A stretch of 51,438 bases of DNA from positions 1 through 51,438 of the forward strand of contig CANKMW010000066.1 of assembly GCA_947483555.1 (NCBI GenBank), written 5' to 3'. The notes beneath the pieces are model-generated. The model was not told the origin of the DNA and made no database searches. It saw only the letters and a program-made list of their open reading frames with translations. Positions 8,738-18,238 of the stretch are shown in pieces; within the stretch, counting starts at the first letter, position 1; each line of letters starts with the position of its first letter. This stretch comes from Myxococcales bacterium (GTDB lineage Bacteria > Myxococcota_A > Polyangia > Haliangiales > Haliangiaceae). Made by a program: the position numbers and the translations under genes.

Positions 8738-11700
8738 TTGCCGAACAGGAGGCGCAGCACGCCCTTGAACTCGACGTCGGTGACGTCACGCTCGGCGGCG
8801 TCATCGAAGCTCTTGACGAGCACGTTGGCTTCGGCGGCGAAGCTGGACAGCTCGCCGCGTGCCCAGGTGAACAGCGGCCGCAACTTGTGGTGGGGGAGGC
8901 GTTGCTCGAGTCGGATGTTGATGCTCGAGCCGCGGGTCGTGCGCTCGAAGTCGCCGAGCGCCTTGGAGGTCTCGAGCAGACGTTTCTCGGCGTGGAACCC
9001 GAACGAGCTCAGGTTGAGCTCGATGCGCGCCACGTCGAGGTTGGACAGCTCGCGCAACGGCTCGGCGACCCGGCTCTCGAGCAGGTTGGAGGCGACCTGC
9101 CGGACCAGCTCGTCGGTCACCCCCTGCGAGCTGTCAGTCGACGGATCGATCCGGGTCGGGTCGGTCACCACCGACTGATCGCCGAGGTTGCGGCGCAGCT
9201 CCTCGGGGGTCCGCCCCGACAGGATCAGGGTCAGCGTCTGGCCCTTGTCCAGGCCGCTGGAGGTGCTGAGGTCCCAGGTCAGCTGCGACAGCGTGCCGGC
9301 GATCGACATCGTGATCAGGTGGTCCTGTCCGCTGGGGTCGCGGTAGTCGGCCTCGCTGGTGATGTCGAGGGTCGGGGTCTGGTTCGGAAACCGGCCCAGC
9401 GGCGAGAACTCGACGCGGCCGCTGGTGCGCGCGAAGCGAGGCCGCACGCCGGGGATGCGAAACGTGCCGCGTTCGACGTGGATGGTGTCATCGAAGCGCG
9501 GATCGCGCGGGGTCCCGCTGATGGCGACCCGCCCGTAGAGATCGATGTTGGCGAGGTTGTTGACCACCGAAAACTTGCGGACGTCGACCTGGAGATCCAG
9601 CTCGGCGTCGCCCAGCAGCGGCGTGGTCTCCCACAACGGTGCCGTCGAGGGGCCCGACGAGGTCGACGGCGTCAGGGCCTCGCCGAGATCGAAGTTGCGG
9701 GTGTAGCGGCCGGTGGTCAGCTCGACCCCGCCGGCGATCTCGAGCCGGCCGCCGTCGAGCACCACCCGGACCGCATCGAGGCTGATCACGAGGTCGAGCG
9801 TGCGCTGGATGCGGAAGGTCAGCGCGTCGCCCGACGCCACCACGTCGGCGGCGGCCACCTTCCAGTCGAGCAGATCGATCGAGCCCTCGACGTCACGCAG
9901 CGTGCCCTCATCGTCGATCTTGCCACCGACGCCTTCGATCGTGAACTGGAGGTCGGCGGCGCGGGCGCCGCCGAACGCGATCGACCCGGCGTCGAAGGCG
10001 ATCTCGCGCCGCAGGGCGCGGGGCAGGATGTGCAGCTGGCGACCATCGCCGAACGCGAGCTCGCCGCTGACCGCCGGCGTCGGTCCACTACCCGACAGCG
10101 TCATCGACAGGCTGGCCGTGCCGCTGGCCTGGGCGAAGACCGCCGGCGCGAACGCCAGCAACATCTCGCCCGCCAGCTCACCCTGGACGATGACCGCCCA
10201 CGCTTTCGGGGTCAGCCCGGTGAAGGTCACGCCGCCGGCCACGGTGAGTGGCGCGCTCGATCGGGTGTAGCCGTCGTCGACCTCGACGCTGATGCCGGTG
10301 AGTGACAGCTTGCCGTTGGCGAAGTCGATGCGGCCGCTCGGGATCCGCAGCATGGCGTCCTGGCCGGTGAGGCGCAGCGCGACGTCGTCGAGATCGAGGC
10401 TGACCTGGATCTTCGGCAGCGTGGTCGGTCCGGTGATTCGCGCCTTGAGCTGGGCCTGACCGGTGGTGCGATCGAAGTAGGCGCCAACCAGCGGTTGCGC
10501 GCGGACCAGATCGAGGTTGCCGCTGGCGGCGAGATCGAGCCGCGTGGGGCTGGCCTCGCCCTCGACCGTGATCTCGCCCATCGGTGTGCTCAGGCGCGCC
10601 GGCGCGGTGAGGCGCGCGGTGGTGCCGTCCCACGTCACCTGGAGCGGCGCGGCGGCCCGGATCGCCAGCGGCACCGGCTGGCCGTCGGGGCCGTCGGCCT
10701 GGCTGACCACGGACAGGTCGGCGAGATCGAGCGTCACGGCGAGCGGCGACGTCGGGTCGGCGAGTGCCATGGTCACGTGCACGCGGCCGGTGCCCCACAC
10801 CAGCGTGCCGGCCGGGGCGCCGAGCGCCTTCAGATCTACGAAGGTATCGAGCTCGAGCTGCGACACGTCGGCGGTCAGCTCGAGGGGGAAGGGGGCCTGG
10901 GTGCCGAGCACGCCGCGCACCGCGATCCGGCCGTCGAGAAAACTGCCGCTGAACCGGATCCGGCCCGGACCGTCGGGCTGCAACCTGACGTCGCCATCGC
11001 CGAGATACCCGCCCGACAGCCACGCCCGACTCAGACGGACGACGCCCTCGAGCGTGGCGGCCTCCAAGGTGCCCCCGACCTGCAACCCGCTGGCGTCGAT
11101 CAGGGCATCCGCGGGCAGCTTGCTGCCGGCGAGCCGGGTCAGCGCCGCCAGCGGCAGGTGCGAGAGAAACAGCTCGCCGCCGAGGCGCTGGGCGCCATCG
11201 GCGTGAATCGCCGCGGCGATCTCGCCCCCGGCCTCGCGGGTCGCGCGCAGGATCGCGCAGCGTCCGCCGCGGGCGTCACCGGTGCGCAGGCAGGTGTCGA
11301 TGGCCAGCGTGCCGATCGACACCCCAGCCTTGCTCTGGCAGCCGATCTTGCCGCCCGGCTTCCGGTTGAGCCAGATCGCGACGTCGCCCAGGGTCTCGCC
11401 CAGCGCGACGATGCGGTCCGAGCACGCGTAGCCCTCGTAGACCAGGCGTCTGGGATCGGGCGGGCCGTGCAACGTGAGGTCGGCGCTCACCTTGCCGGTC
11501 AGGGTCTCGTTGATCGAGCAGGTCTTGCCGAGGTCGACGTTGGTGGCGACCGCGCGCAACGGCTGGAAGTAGGGCGACGGCTCCAGCTTGACCGCGCCGC
11601 TGACCTTCAACGTTCCGCCCAGGCTGCGCGAGGTCGCGTTGTCGATGTGCAAGACGTTGTTCTCGAGGCGGACGCTGCCGCGGACGGCGCCGATGCACGG

Positions 11701-13599
11701 CACGCCGCGCAGCGCGAGGTCGCTGGTGAGCTTGAGGTCGTCGAGGCTGCCGCCGATCTTGACCTTGGTGGTGCCGGTGGTGGCTCGGGTCGCGATCGGC
11801 GCCGGCTGGGCCTGACGCAGGCGGCGCGACGGCCGGCCACGGCGCGCGCGCCGTGGCTGCGCGATCGTCCGGGTGGTCGCGGTTGCCGCGGTCTTGCCCG
11901 GCTTGGCGGCCGGCTTGCGGCTGCTGCTCTGGAACAGCTTGATCAACGCCTCGACGTTGCCGCTCTCGATCTCGGCCTCGCAGTCCTGGTCATCGAACTC
12001 CACGGCGGTGCCGCCGGTGTGGATCGTGCAGCGCAGCGTGCCCGTGAAGTTGGGCATCGTGAACCGGACCCCGTCGAACAGCACCTTGGCCAGCGACTTG
12101 TCGACGTAGATCTGGCCGCGGTCGACGCTCAGGCGGCCGAGCTGCAGGTCGAGCTTGTCGACCGAGATCCCGTACTTGGTGTCGCCCTTGCGGCGCAGGG
12201 CATGGAAGTGTCCATCGAGCCGGCTGCCAACCGCCCGCGACAGCGGCGCCGGCAACCACGGGCCCATCTCGATCGGCTTGCGGATGTCGATGTCGGAGTC
12301 GACCCAGAACGGCGACCGATCCGATCCGTCGCCGCCCCACTTCGCCGACAGCCTGACCTCGCCATCGGCGCCGCGGGCGATGAACTCGTCGACCGAACCC
12401 TCGTCGACCGCGAGGTCGTAGACCCCGTCGAGCGCGTCGAGCGACAGCATCAAGGGCGGCTCGAGCAGCGACAGCTTGTACGTGAGGCCGGTCGCCTTGA
12501 TCGCCACGCTCGGGTAGAAGACGATCGGCCCGGTGACGGTGGCCTCGAGCGTGACGGCGTCGCCGCCGATGTCAGGGTCCACCGACTGGCGCAACAGCGC
12601 ACCCGCATTCTCGACCTTGGCGGTGACGTCCCAGATGCCGCCGTAGGGCGTGTCCCAGTAGTCGATCATCGAGCCGTCGAGGTGGGCGCGGGCGCCGTTC
12701 TTGGTCTCGATCATGACGTCGAAGCGCAGCGTGTTGGCGACCGGATCGGTCGGCCAGCCGCTCGGCAACTGGTGCAGGCGGCGGACCTCGAGGCGCTTGA
12801 CCGGGAACGAGTACTCCCCGTGCGGCTTCCACTGACCGTCCTTGGCGCGCGAGTAGTAGATGTCGATCTGTCCCTCGCCGCCGACCGGCTTGGCCGAGAA
12901 GTAGAACTTGGGCACCAGCGGGTCGGAGGGATCCATGTACAGGAACCCCTTCGCGGACACGTCGGCGATCGCCATGCGGAACAGGTAGTCGTCACCGAGC
13001 GGCTTGGTGCGGATCTCGAGATCGACGTCGCGGGCCTCGAAGTCGCGCAGGTCCCACAGCGGCGACGAGGCGGCGAAGACGCCGGCGTGGAAGCCGGCCG
13101 AGCGGCGGCCGTAGAAGGCAGCGATCAGGCTGAAGACCGTGGAGTCGTAGTCGTGGAGCGGGTAGGGCTCGCTCACCTCGCGCAGCACCGCCTCGCCACC
13201 GTGCAGCACGACCTTGCGGAGCACGAAGTCGTGGCGGCCAAACATCAACGCGTGGAGGTCGAGCTCGGCGCTGATCCGCGGCGTGCGCACGACGCTCTCG
13301 CCTTCGCCATCCCAGATCTGGACGTCGCGCAAGGTCACGGGCAGCCAGCCACCGGTGACCACCTTGGGCAACGCCGACATCGGCCACTCGATGGTGGCGA
13401 TCGAGATGCGACCGCGCATGCGCGCGTTCATCATCTTGCAGAGGTTGTCGGCCAGATCGGGCCCTTCGAACTGCACCCGGACCACGGCCAGGGCGCTGCC
13501 GAGCAGCGCGACGATCAGCAGGACCACGCCGGCGATCCACCAGCGAAGCCGGCGCCCACTCGATGGTCGCGCGGTCTCCAAGCGATGCCAGGCTACCAC
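8734..13599 (-). CDS. TamB/AsmA-like translocation and assembly module protein
   Basis: A giant periplasm-spanning protein of about 1621 residues. An N-terminal membrane helix (WWIAGVVLLIVALLG) is followed by long beta-rich AsmA/DUF490-type repeats and a C-terminal TamB-like region with LILSGRTPEELRRNLG and a final amphipathic section. TamB-type proteins bridge inner and outer membranes and work with TamA in outer-membrane lipid transport or protein insertion. A basic Ala/Pro/Arg linker near residues 555-600 splits the chain. The GTG at 13599 is chosen as start because the segment upstream is Arg/Pro-rich and resembles intergenic translation; ATG codons at 13683 and 13725 are alternatives. 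The stop overlaps the start of the tamA-like gene. Confidence 0.87.
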   Translation of the reverse strand: MVAWHRLETARPSSGRRLRWWIAGVVLLIVALLGSALAVVRVQFEGPDLADNLCKMMNARMRGRISIATIEWPMSALPKVVTGGWLPVTLRDVQIWDGEGESVVRTPRISAELDLHALMFGRHDFVLRKVVLHGGEAVLREVSEPYPLHDYDSTVFSLIAAFYGRRSAGFHAGVFAASSPLWDLRDFEARDVDLEIRTKPLGDDYLFRMAIADVSAKGFLYMDPSDPLVPKFYFSAKPVGGEGQIDIYYSRAKDGQWKPHGEYSFPVKRLEVRRLHQLPSGWPTDPVANTLRFDVMIETKNGARAHLDGSMIDYWDTPYGGIWDVTAKVENAGALLRQSVDPDIGGDAVTLEATVTGPIVFYPSVAIKATGLTYKLSLLEPPLMLSLDALDGVYDLAVDEGSVDEFIARGADGEVRLSAKWGGDGSDRSPFWVDSDIDIRKPIEMGPWLPAPLSRAVGSRLDGHFHALRRKGDTKYGISVDKLDLQLGRLSVDRGQIYVDKSLAKVLFDGVRFTMPNFTGTLRCTIHTGGTAVEFDDQDCEAEIESGNVEALIKLFQSSSRKPAAKPGKTAATATTRTIAQPRRARRGRPSRRLRQAQPAPIATRATTGTTKVKIGGSLDDLKLTSDLALRGVPCIGAVRGSVRLENNVLHIDNATSRSLGGTLKVSGAVKLEPSPYFQPLRAVATNVDLGKTCSINETLTGKVSADLTLHGPPDPRRLVYEGYACSDRIVALGETLGDVAIWLNRKPGGKIGCQSKAGVSIGTLAIDTCLRTGDARGGRCAILRATREAGGEIAAAIHADGAQRLGGELFLSHLPLAALTRLAGSKLPADALIDASGLQVGGTLEAATLEGVVRLSRAWLSGGYLGDGDVRLQPDGPGRIRFSGSFLDGRIAVRGVLGTQAPFPLELTADVSQLELDTFVDLKALGAPAGTLVWGTGRVHVTMALADPTSPLAVTLDLADLSVVSQADGPDGQPVPLAIRAAAPLQVTWDGTTARLTAPARLSTPMGEITVEGEASPTRLDLAASGNLDLVRAQPLVGAYFDRTTGQAQLKARITGPTTLPKIQVSLDLDDVALRLTGQDAMLRIPSGRIDFANGKLSLTGISVEVDDGYTRSSAPLTVAGGVTFTGLTPKAWAVIVQGELAGEMLLAFAPAVFAQASGTASLSMTLSGSGPTPAVSGELAFGDGRQLHILPRALRREIAFDAGSIAFGGARAADLQFTIEGVGGKIDDEGTLRDVEGSIDLLDWKVAAADVVASGDALTFRIQRTLDLVISLDAVRVVLDGGRLEIAGGVELTTGRYTRNFDLGEALTPSTSSGPSTAPLWETTPLLGDAELDLQVDVRKFSVVNNLANIDLYGRVAISGTPRDPRFDDTIHVERGTFRIPGVRPRFARTSGRVEFSPLGRFPNQTPTLDITSEADYRDPSGQDHLITMSIAGTLSQLTWDLSTSSGLDKGQTLTLILSGRTPEELRRNLGDQSVVTDPTRIDPSTDSSQGVTDELVRQVASNLLESRVAEPLRELSNLDVARIELNLSSFGFHAEKRLLETSKALGDFERTTRGSSINIRLEQRLPHHKLRPLFTWARGELSSFAAEANVLVKSFDDAAERDVTDVEFKGVLRLLFGK

Positions 13600-13752
13600 G
13601 GGCCTGCGAGGGGTACGTAAGCGTGGGTCGCACCCCACCGCCTGACGCGTGCGCGTCAGCGCGGAACCGGGCCCCGAAGCCATCGCTGGGCCCGTCGCCC
13701 GGCGCGGTCGTGATTCGCGCGTCACCGGCGCGATCCGCGACGCCGGTTTCGC

Positions 13753-13781
13753 TTGCCGACGTGGATGGGACCGCTCATAAA
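13753..13781 (+). promoter_or_regulatory. Candidate sigma-70 promoter of the PDZ gene
   Basis: TTGCCG at 13753-13758 and CATAAA at 13776-13781 are separated by 17 nt, giving a predicted transcript start near 13788, about 24 nt ahead of the ATG at 13812. Four of six bases match at each box, in an otherwise very G+C-rich stretch. Confidence 0.4.
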
Positions 13782-13811
13782 GGAAGTACGGGCTCTCGAA
13801 GCGAGGTATTC

Positions 13812-14393
13812 ATGACCGGCAACATCGGCATCAACGCGCCTGGGGATTCGCCTGGGGATTCGGTTGCGGCGGGCGATGGCGGCGGCGGCAACAACCTTCC
13901 GGCGCTCCACCGAGAGGTCCTGCGACCGTCCTCGGACCGGGGGCGTCTCGCCGCGCTGGCCACGATCTGCTCGCTGGCTGGCGTCGCGCTTGGCTTCGCC
14001 CTGGCCGGGACCATGTTCGCGTCGATCCCGGTGGCGGCCCGCGTCTCGTATCCCGCGCATGTCCTGCGCGCTGCCGAGACCCCGGCCTGGATCGGGGTCG
14101 GCATCCGGAGCGACGGGCCGATGCCCGGGGCCTGGGTCCGCGTCGTCCGTCCCGGCTCGCCCGCGGATACCAACGACCTGGCCGTGGGCGACGTGATCAC
14201 CGCGGTCGATCAGCGGCCGACGGCGAACGCCGATGCGCTGGTTGCGGCCGTCCGGTCGCGCCGCGCTGGCAGTCACTTGACGTTGTCGGTGCAGCGCGGC
14301 CAGCGCAGCTTCGAACGCGTCGTGGTGCTCGAATCGATGCCGCCCGCGGTCTGGCAGGCCGAGCAGGCTATCGTCCGTCGCACCCGCCGCTAG
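13812..14393 (+). CDS. Membrane-anchored PDZ domain protein
   Basis: A 193-residue protein. A polar Gly-rich N-terminus of about 45 residues is followed by one membrane helix (LAALATICSLAGVALGFAL) and a single PDZ domain at about residues 90-180, with WIGVGIRS, GSPADTNDLAVGDVITAVD and GSHLTLSVQRG as the typical strands and carboxylate loop region. There is no protease domain. The ATG at 13812 has a GAGG ribosome site 8 nt upstream and agrees with the promoter candidate. PDZ domains bind C-terminal peptides; stand-alone anchored versions often act as adaptors for proteolysis or secretion. The partner is unknown. It stands alone between divergent tamB and a convergent lipoprotein. Confidence 0.82.
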   Translation: MTGNIGINAPGDSPGDSVAAGDGGGGNNLPALHREVLRPSSDRGRLAALATICSLAGVALGFALAGTMFASIPVAARVSYPAHVLRAAETPAWIGVGIRSDGPMPGAWVRVVRPGSPADTNDLAVGDVITAVDQRPTANADALVAAVRSRRAGSHLTLSVQRGQRSFERVVVLESMPPAVWQAEQAIVRRTRR

Positions 14394-14415
14394 ATCGGCT
14401 GCGATCGGGACCGCC

Positions 14416-14440
14416 GACCGCCGCGGCTGTTGCGGCGGTC
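14416..14440. terminator. Hairpin between convergent genes
   Basis: A 9-bp perfect stem (GACCGCCGC at 14416-14424 with GCGGCGGTC at 14432-14440) and 7-nt loop lies between the PDZ gene and the converging lipoprotein gene. It lacks a T-tract, so it would be a weak intrinsic terminator in either direction. Confidence 0.4.
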
Positions 14441-14805
14441 TACTGGCAGAAGCCGGCCGTGCCGCCGTCGAGGATCCGGACACAGGTTCCCGCGAGGGAC
14501 TCCAGGGTCTCGAACGTGATGGCGACCTCCTCGCCGACCGCAGCCGGGAACGGGTCCGTCGGCCCGACGCTACCGTCGGCTCGAGCGGTGGTGATGATCC
14601 CCTGCCCGCGATCGCGATTGAACACGTAGACGATCGCGTCGGCGTAGTTGCGCTCGGCGTCGTACGAGAAACGCACCGTGCCCCCGGCGACATCGACCGC
14701 GAACGTCATCCGCTCGGGCTCGGGCGGCGGGATCGGAATCGACGGCGTGACGCACGCGGCCAGCCCCAGGCCGAAACACACCGCGATCAATGACCGGTGA
14801 ACCAC
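14440..14805 (-). CDS. Small hypothetical lipoprotein
   Basis: A 121-residue protein of unknown function. The GTG start at 14805 gives MVHRSLIAVCFGLGLAAC, a basic start, hydrophobic core and lipobox with Cys18; an ATG at 14850 would only add residues without signal character. After a Pro-rich linker (PSIPIPPPEPE) the mature part is a compact beta-like domain with two late Cys residues, one in AGTCVRILDGG and one in the last residues AGFCQ. It converges on the PDZ gene and is oriented like the two barrel genes beyond its 5-prime side. No family was recognised. Confidence 0.7.
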   Translation of the reverse strand: MVHRSLIAVCFGLGLAACVTPSIPIPPPEPERMTFAVDVAGGTVRFSYDAERNYADAIVYVFNRDRGQGIITTARADGSVGPTDPFPAAVGEEVAITFETLESLAGTCVRILDGGTAGFCQ

Positions 14806-14905
14806 GGGCCCATTGTACGCAAGAATCGCGCCGATGGCATCCCGGCCCAACTCTCCAGGATCATCGAGATCCTGAGCGACCTTGGAGCCAACCGCGGATG
14901 CAATC

Positions 14906-14922
14906 CGCCAACCCGGTTGGCG
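14906..14922 (-). terminator. Short hairpin behind the outer-membrane barrel gene
   Basis: CGCCAAC and GTTGGCG form a 7-bp stem with a 3-nt loop one base beyond the stop of the barrel gene ending at 14924. There is no T-run after it, so this is a weak terminator or transcript-end stabiliser. Confidence 0.33.
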
Positions 14923-14923
14923 A

Positions 14924-15823
14924 TCAGCGGGTGCGCTTGACCTGGAACGGCACCATCACCGACACGCCGAACCCGACGAACAGGTGGTGGAGGAAGCGGC
15001 TATCGACGTCGCTGACGAACAGGTCGGCGTTGAAGTCGGCGCCCGACGGATTGTCCTTGAACGCGTAGTCGCGGACCGCGAGGTCGAGGGCGATGAAATC
15101 GTTGACGAACACGTGGATGCCGCCGCCGAGGTACAGGCCGGGGCGGAATCCGCCGTTGAGCGGCGGGTCATTGTTGGGGTTGTCGTCCGGGTTGCCGAGC
15201 ATGGGGTCGCCCGGATTGGTGTCGACGCCGGGGCTGGGGTCGTTGCACACCGCGTCCTCGCAGGCCGATTTCAGGGACGCGAAGGCGACGCCGCCCTGGA
15301 AGTAGAAGTCGAAGTTGACGAACGCCTTCCCGAACGCCGCCAGCTTGCCGTACCACGGCGTCAGGCTGACGTAGACCGAGCCGTGCATCGGGATCTTGTT
15401 GAGGTGCTGGGTCAACTCGGTCTGCGACGGCTCGCGCGACATGTCGCAGTCCGCCTGCGTGTTGCCCGGCGACCCATCGCAGGTCTCCAGCGTCTCCATC
15501 ACGCGCTTGGTCAGCTTGGTGTCGAGCGCGGTCGAGCCCACGATGATGCCGCCGAACGACAGCATGTCGCTGAGGTGGTACTCGAGCTTGAGCCCGCCGC
15601 CGATGAAGTGGCGGAAGTCGGCGTTGATCGTCGACTCGAACATCGGCGTCGCCTCGAGGCGCTTGGCGACCAGGAGGAGGCGGTGGCGCACCGCCGGCTC
15701 CTCGTCGAGCTTGCGTTCGGCGGCAGCGGTCGACGGAGCGCTCAACACGAGGGCGGCTGCCAGCGGAGCGGCCACACCGGACCATTGTCCGGTGACCAGT
15801 CTGGTGAAGGTCTTCATGGTCAT
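14924..15823 (-). CDS. Outer membrane beta-barrel protein (second of a pair)
   Basis: A 299-residue protein with a signal peptide ending near STAAA-E (about residue 35). The mature part has alternating amphipathic strands such as GGGLKLEYHLSDMLSFGG, GSVYVSLTPWYGKLAAFG and FVNFDFYFQGGVAFA, and it ends with FGVSVMVPFQVKRTR. A Gly/Pro/Asp/Asn-rich loop with several Cys and repeated DDNPNND-type sequence sits near residues 185-220. It resembles the outer-membrane barrel family typical of Myxococcota. It follows its paralogue by 9 nt, so the two are co-transcribed. In Myxococcus relatives of this family take part in gliding or envelope machines, but nothing here fixes the role. Confidence 0.75.
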   Translation of the reverse strand: MTMKTFTRLVTGQWSGVAAPLAAALVLSAPSTAAAERKLDEEPAVRHRLLLVAKRLEATPMFESTINADFRHFIGGGLKLEYHLSDMLSFGGIIVGSTALDTKLTKRVMETLETCDGSPGNTQADCDMSREPSQTELTQHLNKIPMHGSVYVSLTPWYGKLAAFGKAFVNFDFYFQGGVAFASLKSACEDAVCNDPSPGVDTNPGDPMLGNPDDNPNNDPPLNGGFRPGLYLGGGIHVFVNDFIALDLAVRDYAFKDNPSGADFNADLFVSDVDSRFLHHLFVGFGVSVMVPFQVKRTR

Positions 15824-15832
15824 GGGCTCCGG

Positions 15833-16804
15833 TCAGCGGAAGGTGGTGTATTCGAAGGTGGGCGGGATCCAGAAGCTCACGCCGACCTGGAACATCACGT
15901 TGTTGATCAACGCCGAATCGGCGTTGGCCTTGGCCTGTTCCGGCGTCTCGAACATCCCGGTCGTGCGACCGACCGGCTCGAACTGGTCCACGAAGATGTA
16001 GTCGCGGATGCCGACGTTGACGGTCAGCCACTGGAACAGGAAGAAGCGCATCGAGGCGCCGATGTTGGGCGTGATGAGGAGGTTCGTGAACGAGCCGAAG
16101 CGCGGATCGCGGGGCACCACCTCGCTCTGGGTGACGCCGACGCCGGCGGTGAAGTAGGTCTCCCAGGCCACCAGCTTCTTGTCGAGGACGGCGAACTTTC
16201 CGTACACCGGCACGTAGTGGAAGTTGAGGGCGGCCGAGAAGTTGTACTTGTTGATCGTCGGCAGCCGGCGGGCCTGGCGTCCGACCAGATCGAACGGCTC
16301 GCGGAACTGCTTGCTGTAGTACTGGCCCTCGACGCCGACCGCGAGCACGTCGGTGAGGAAGTAGTTGAACTGCCCGCCGGCGCCGTAGTGGCGGACCATG
16401 TTGTCGTTCATGGTCGTCGACAGGAACGGCATCAGGTCGGTGCGCCGGATCTTGAGAAACGGCTTGCGCATCACGACCACGATGTCCTGCCACGACACCG
16501 GCTTGAGCTCGCGCGTCGTGGTGTCGATCTTCACCGCGCCGTCGGTCTCGGCGGCCAGATCGGCGTCGAGATCTTTCTCCGGTTCGTCCGGCTCCATCTC
16601 GATCTCGCCGCCATCGACAGGGCCGGCGGGGTCGCCTTCGCCGCCCATCTCGATCTCGTCGTCGCCGCCGGTGGGCGGTTTGGCTGGCTGGGCCGTCGCG
16701 CCTGGGAGGCCGAAGCCTGCGCCAAGCAACGAGATGGCCCCGAAGGCCAGGGTGGCCGCGAGGGTGGTCGCGAGGGTGGATGACCTGAGGTTTCGTCCGC
16801 GCAT
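15833..16804 (-). CDS. Outer membrane beta-barrel protein (first of a pair)
   Basis: A 323-residue protein with a signal peptide (residues 1-39, cleavage near ATA-QP) and an acidic Gly/Glu/Asp-rich segment at about 45-90. The barrel part has strands such as GGQFNYFLTDVLAVGVEGQYY, AALNFHYVPVYGKFAVLD and SMRFFLFQWLTVNVGIRDYIF. The blocks LTDVLAVG, VPVYGKFA and VNVGIRDYIF align with SDMLSFGG, TPWYGKLA and LDLAVRDYAF of the next gene, so they are paralogues that diverged strongly. It is first in a two-gene operon behind the candidate promoter at 16905-16934. The acidic linker is unique to this copy. Function unknown; outer-membrane location is inferred. Confidence 0.76.
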   Translation of the reverse strand: MRGRNLRSSTLATTLAATLAFGAISLLGAGFGLPGATAQPAKPPTGGDDEIEMGGEGDPAGPVDGGEIEMEPDEPEKDLDADLAAETDGAVKIDTTTRELKPVSWQDIVVVMRKPFLKIRRTDLMPFLSTTMNDNMVRHYGAGGQFNYFLTDVLAVGVEGQYYSKQFREPFDLVGRQARRLPTINKYNFSAALNFHYVPVYGKFAVLDKKLVAWETYFTAGVGVTQSEVVPRDPRFGSFTNLLITPNIGASMRFFLFQWLTVNVGIRDYIFVDQFEPVGRTTGMFETPEQAKANADSALINNVMFQVGVSFWIPPTFEYTTFR

Positions 16805-16904
16805 TTGTCTTCGCGTCTCCCTGCTCGGCGTCGGATCAGACCCGGGAGTGCCTAAATCCCTTATGATTCCAGGAAGTTAGGTCCGTTCCTCGGATGCCTG
16901 GCGC

Positions 16905-16934
16905 ACTATATCACGCACATTTTTCAGATCTCAA
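16905..16934 (-). promoter_or_regulatory. Candidate sigma-70 promoter of the barrel operon
   Basis: On the minus strand TTGAGA (16934-16929) and TATAGT (16910-16905) are separated by 18 nt, in the most A+T-rich stretch of the window. The predicted start near 16898 leaves a leader of roughly 95 nt before the ATG at 16804. Five of six bases match at each box. Confidence 0.55.
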
Positions 16935-16993
16935 GACAGATGCCGAGAAACCGTGTTGCATGTCGAGGAGTTCGGCTAGTGCCGTCCGACCCA

Positions 16994-18226
<1,233 letters not shown>

Positions 18227-18238
18227 ACGGGAGCGGGG

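Noticed and set aside
4616..9178. Very long open frame on the plus strand opposite the tamA-like gene
   Set aside because: It is Arg/Gly/Asp-rich with no motif, overlaps well-supported genes on both strands and arises from G+C-rich third-position bias.
10495..13620. 1041-codon open frame on the plus strand opposite the tamB-like gene
   Set aside because: No recognisable domain, amino-acid composition of an antisense shadow, no ribosome site; the minus-strand frame has a membrane helix and TamB features.
14394..14439. Strong intrinsic terminator
   Set aside because: The hairpin is perfect but there is no T-tract on either strand, so only a weak terminator is listed.
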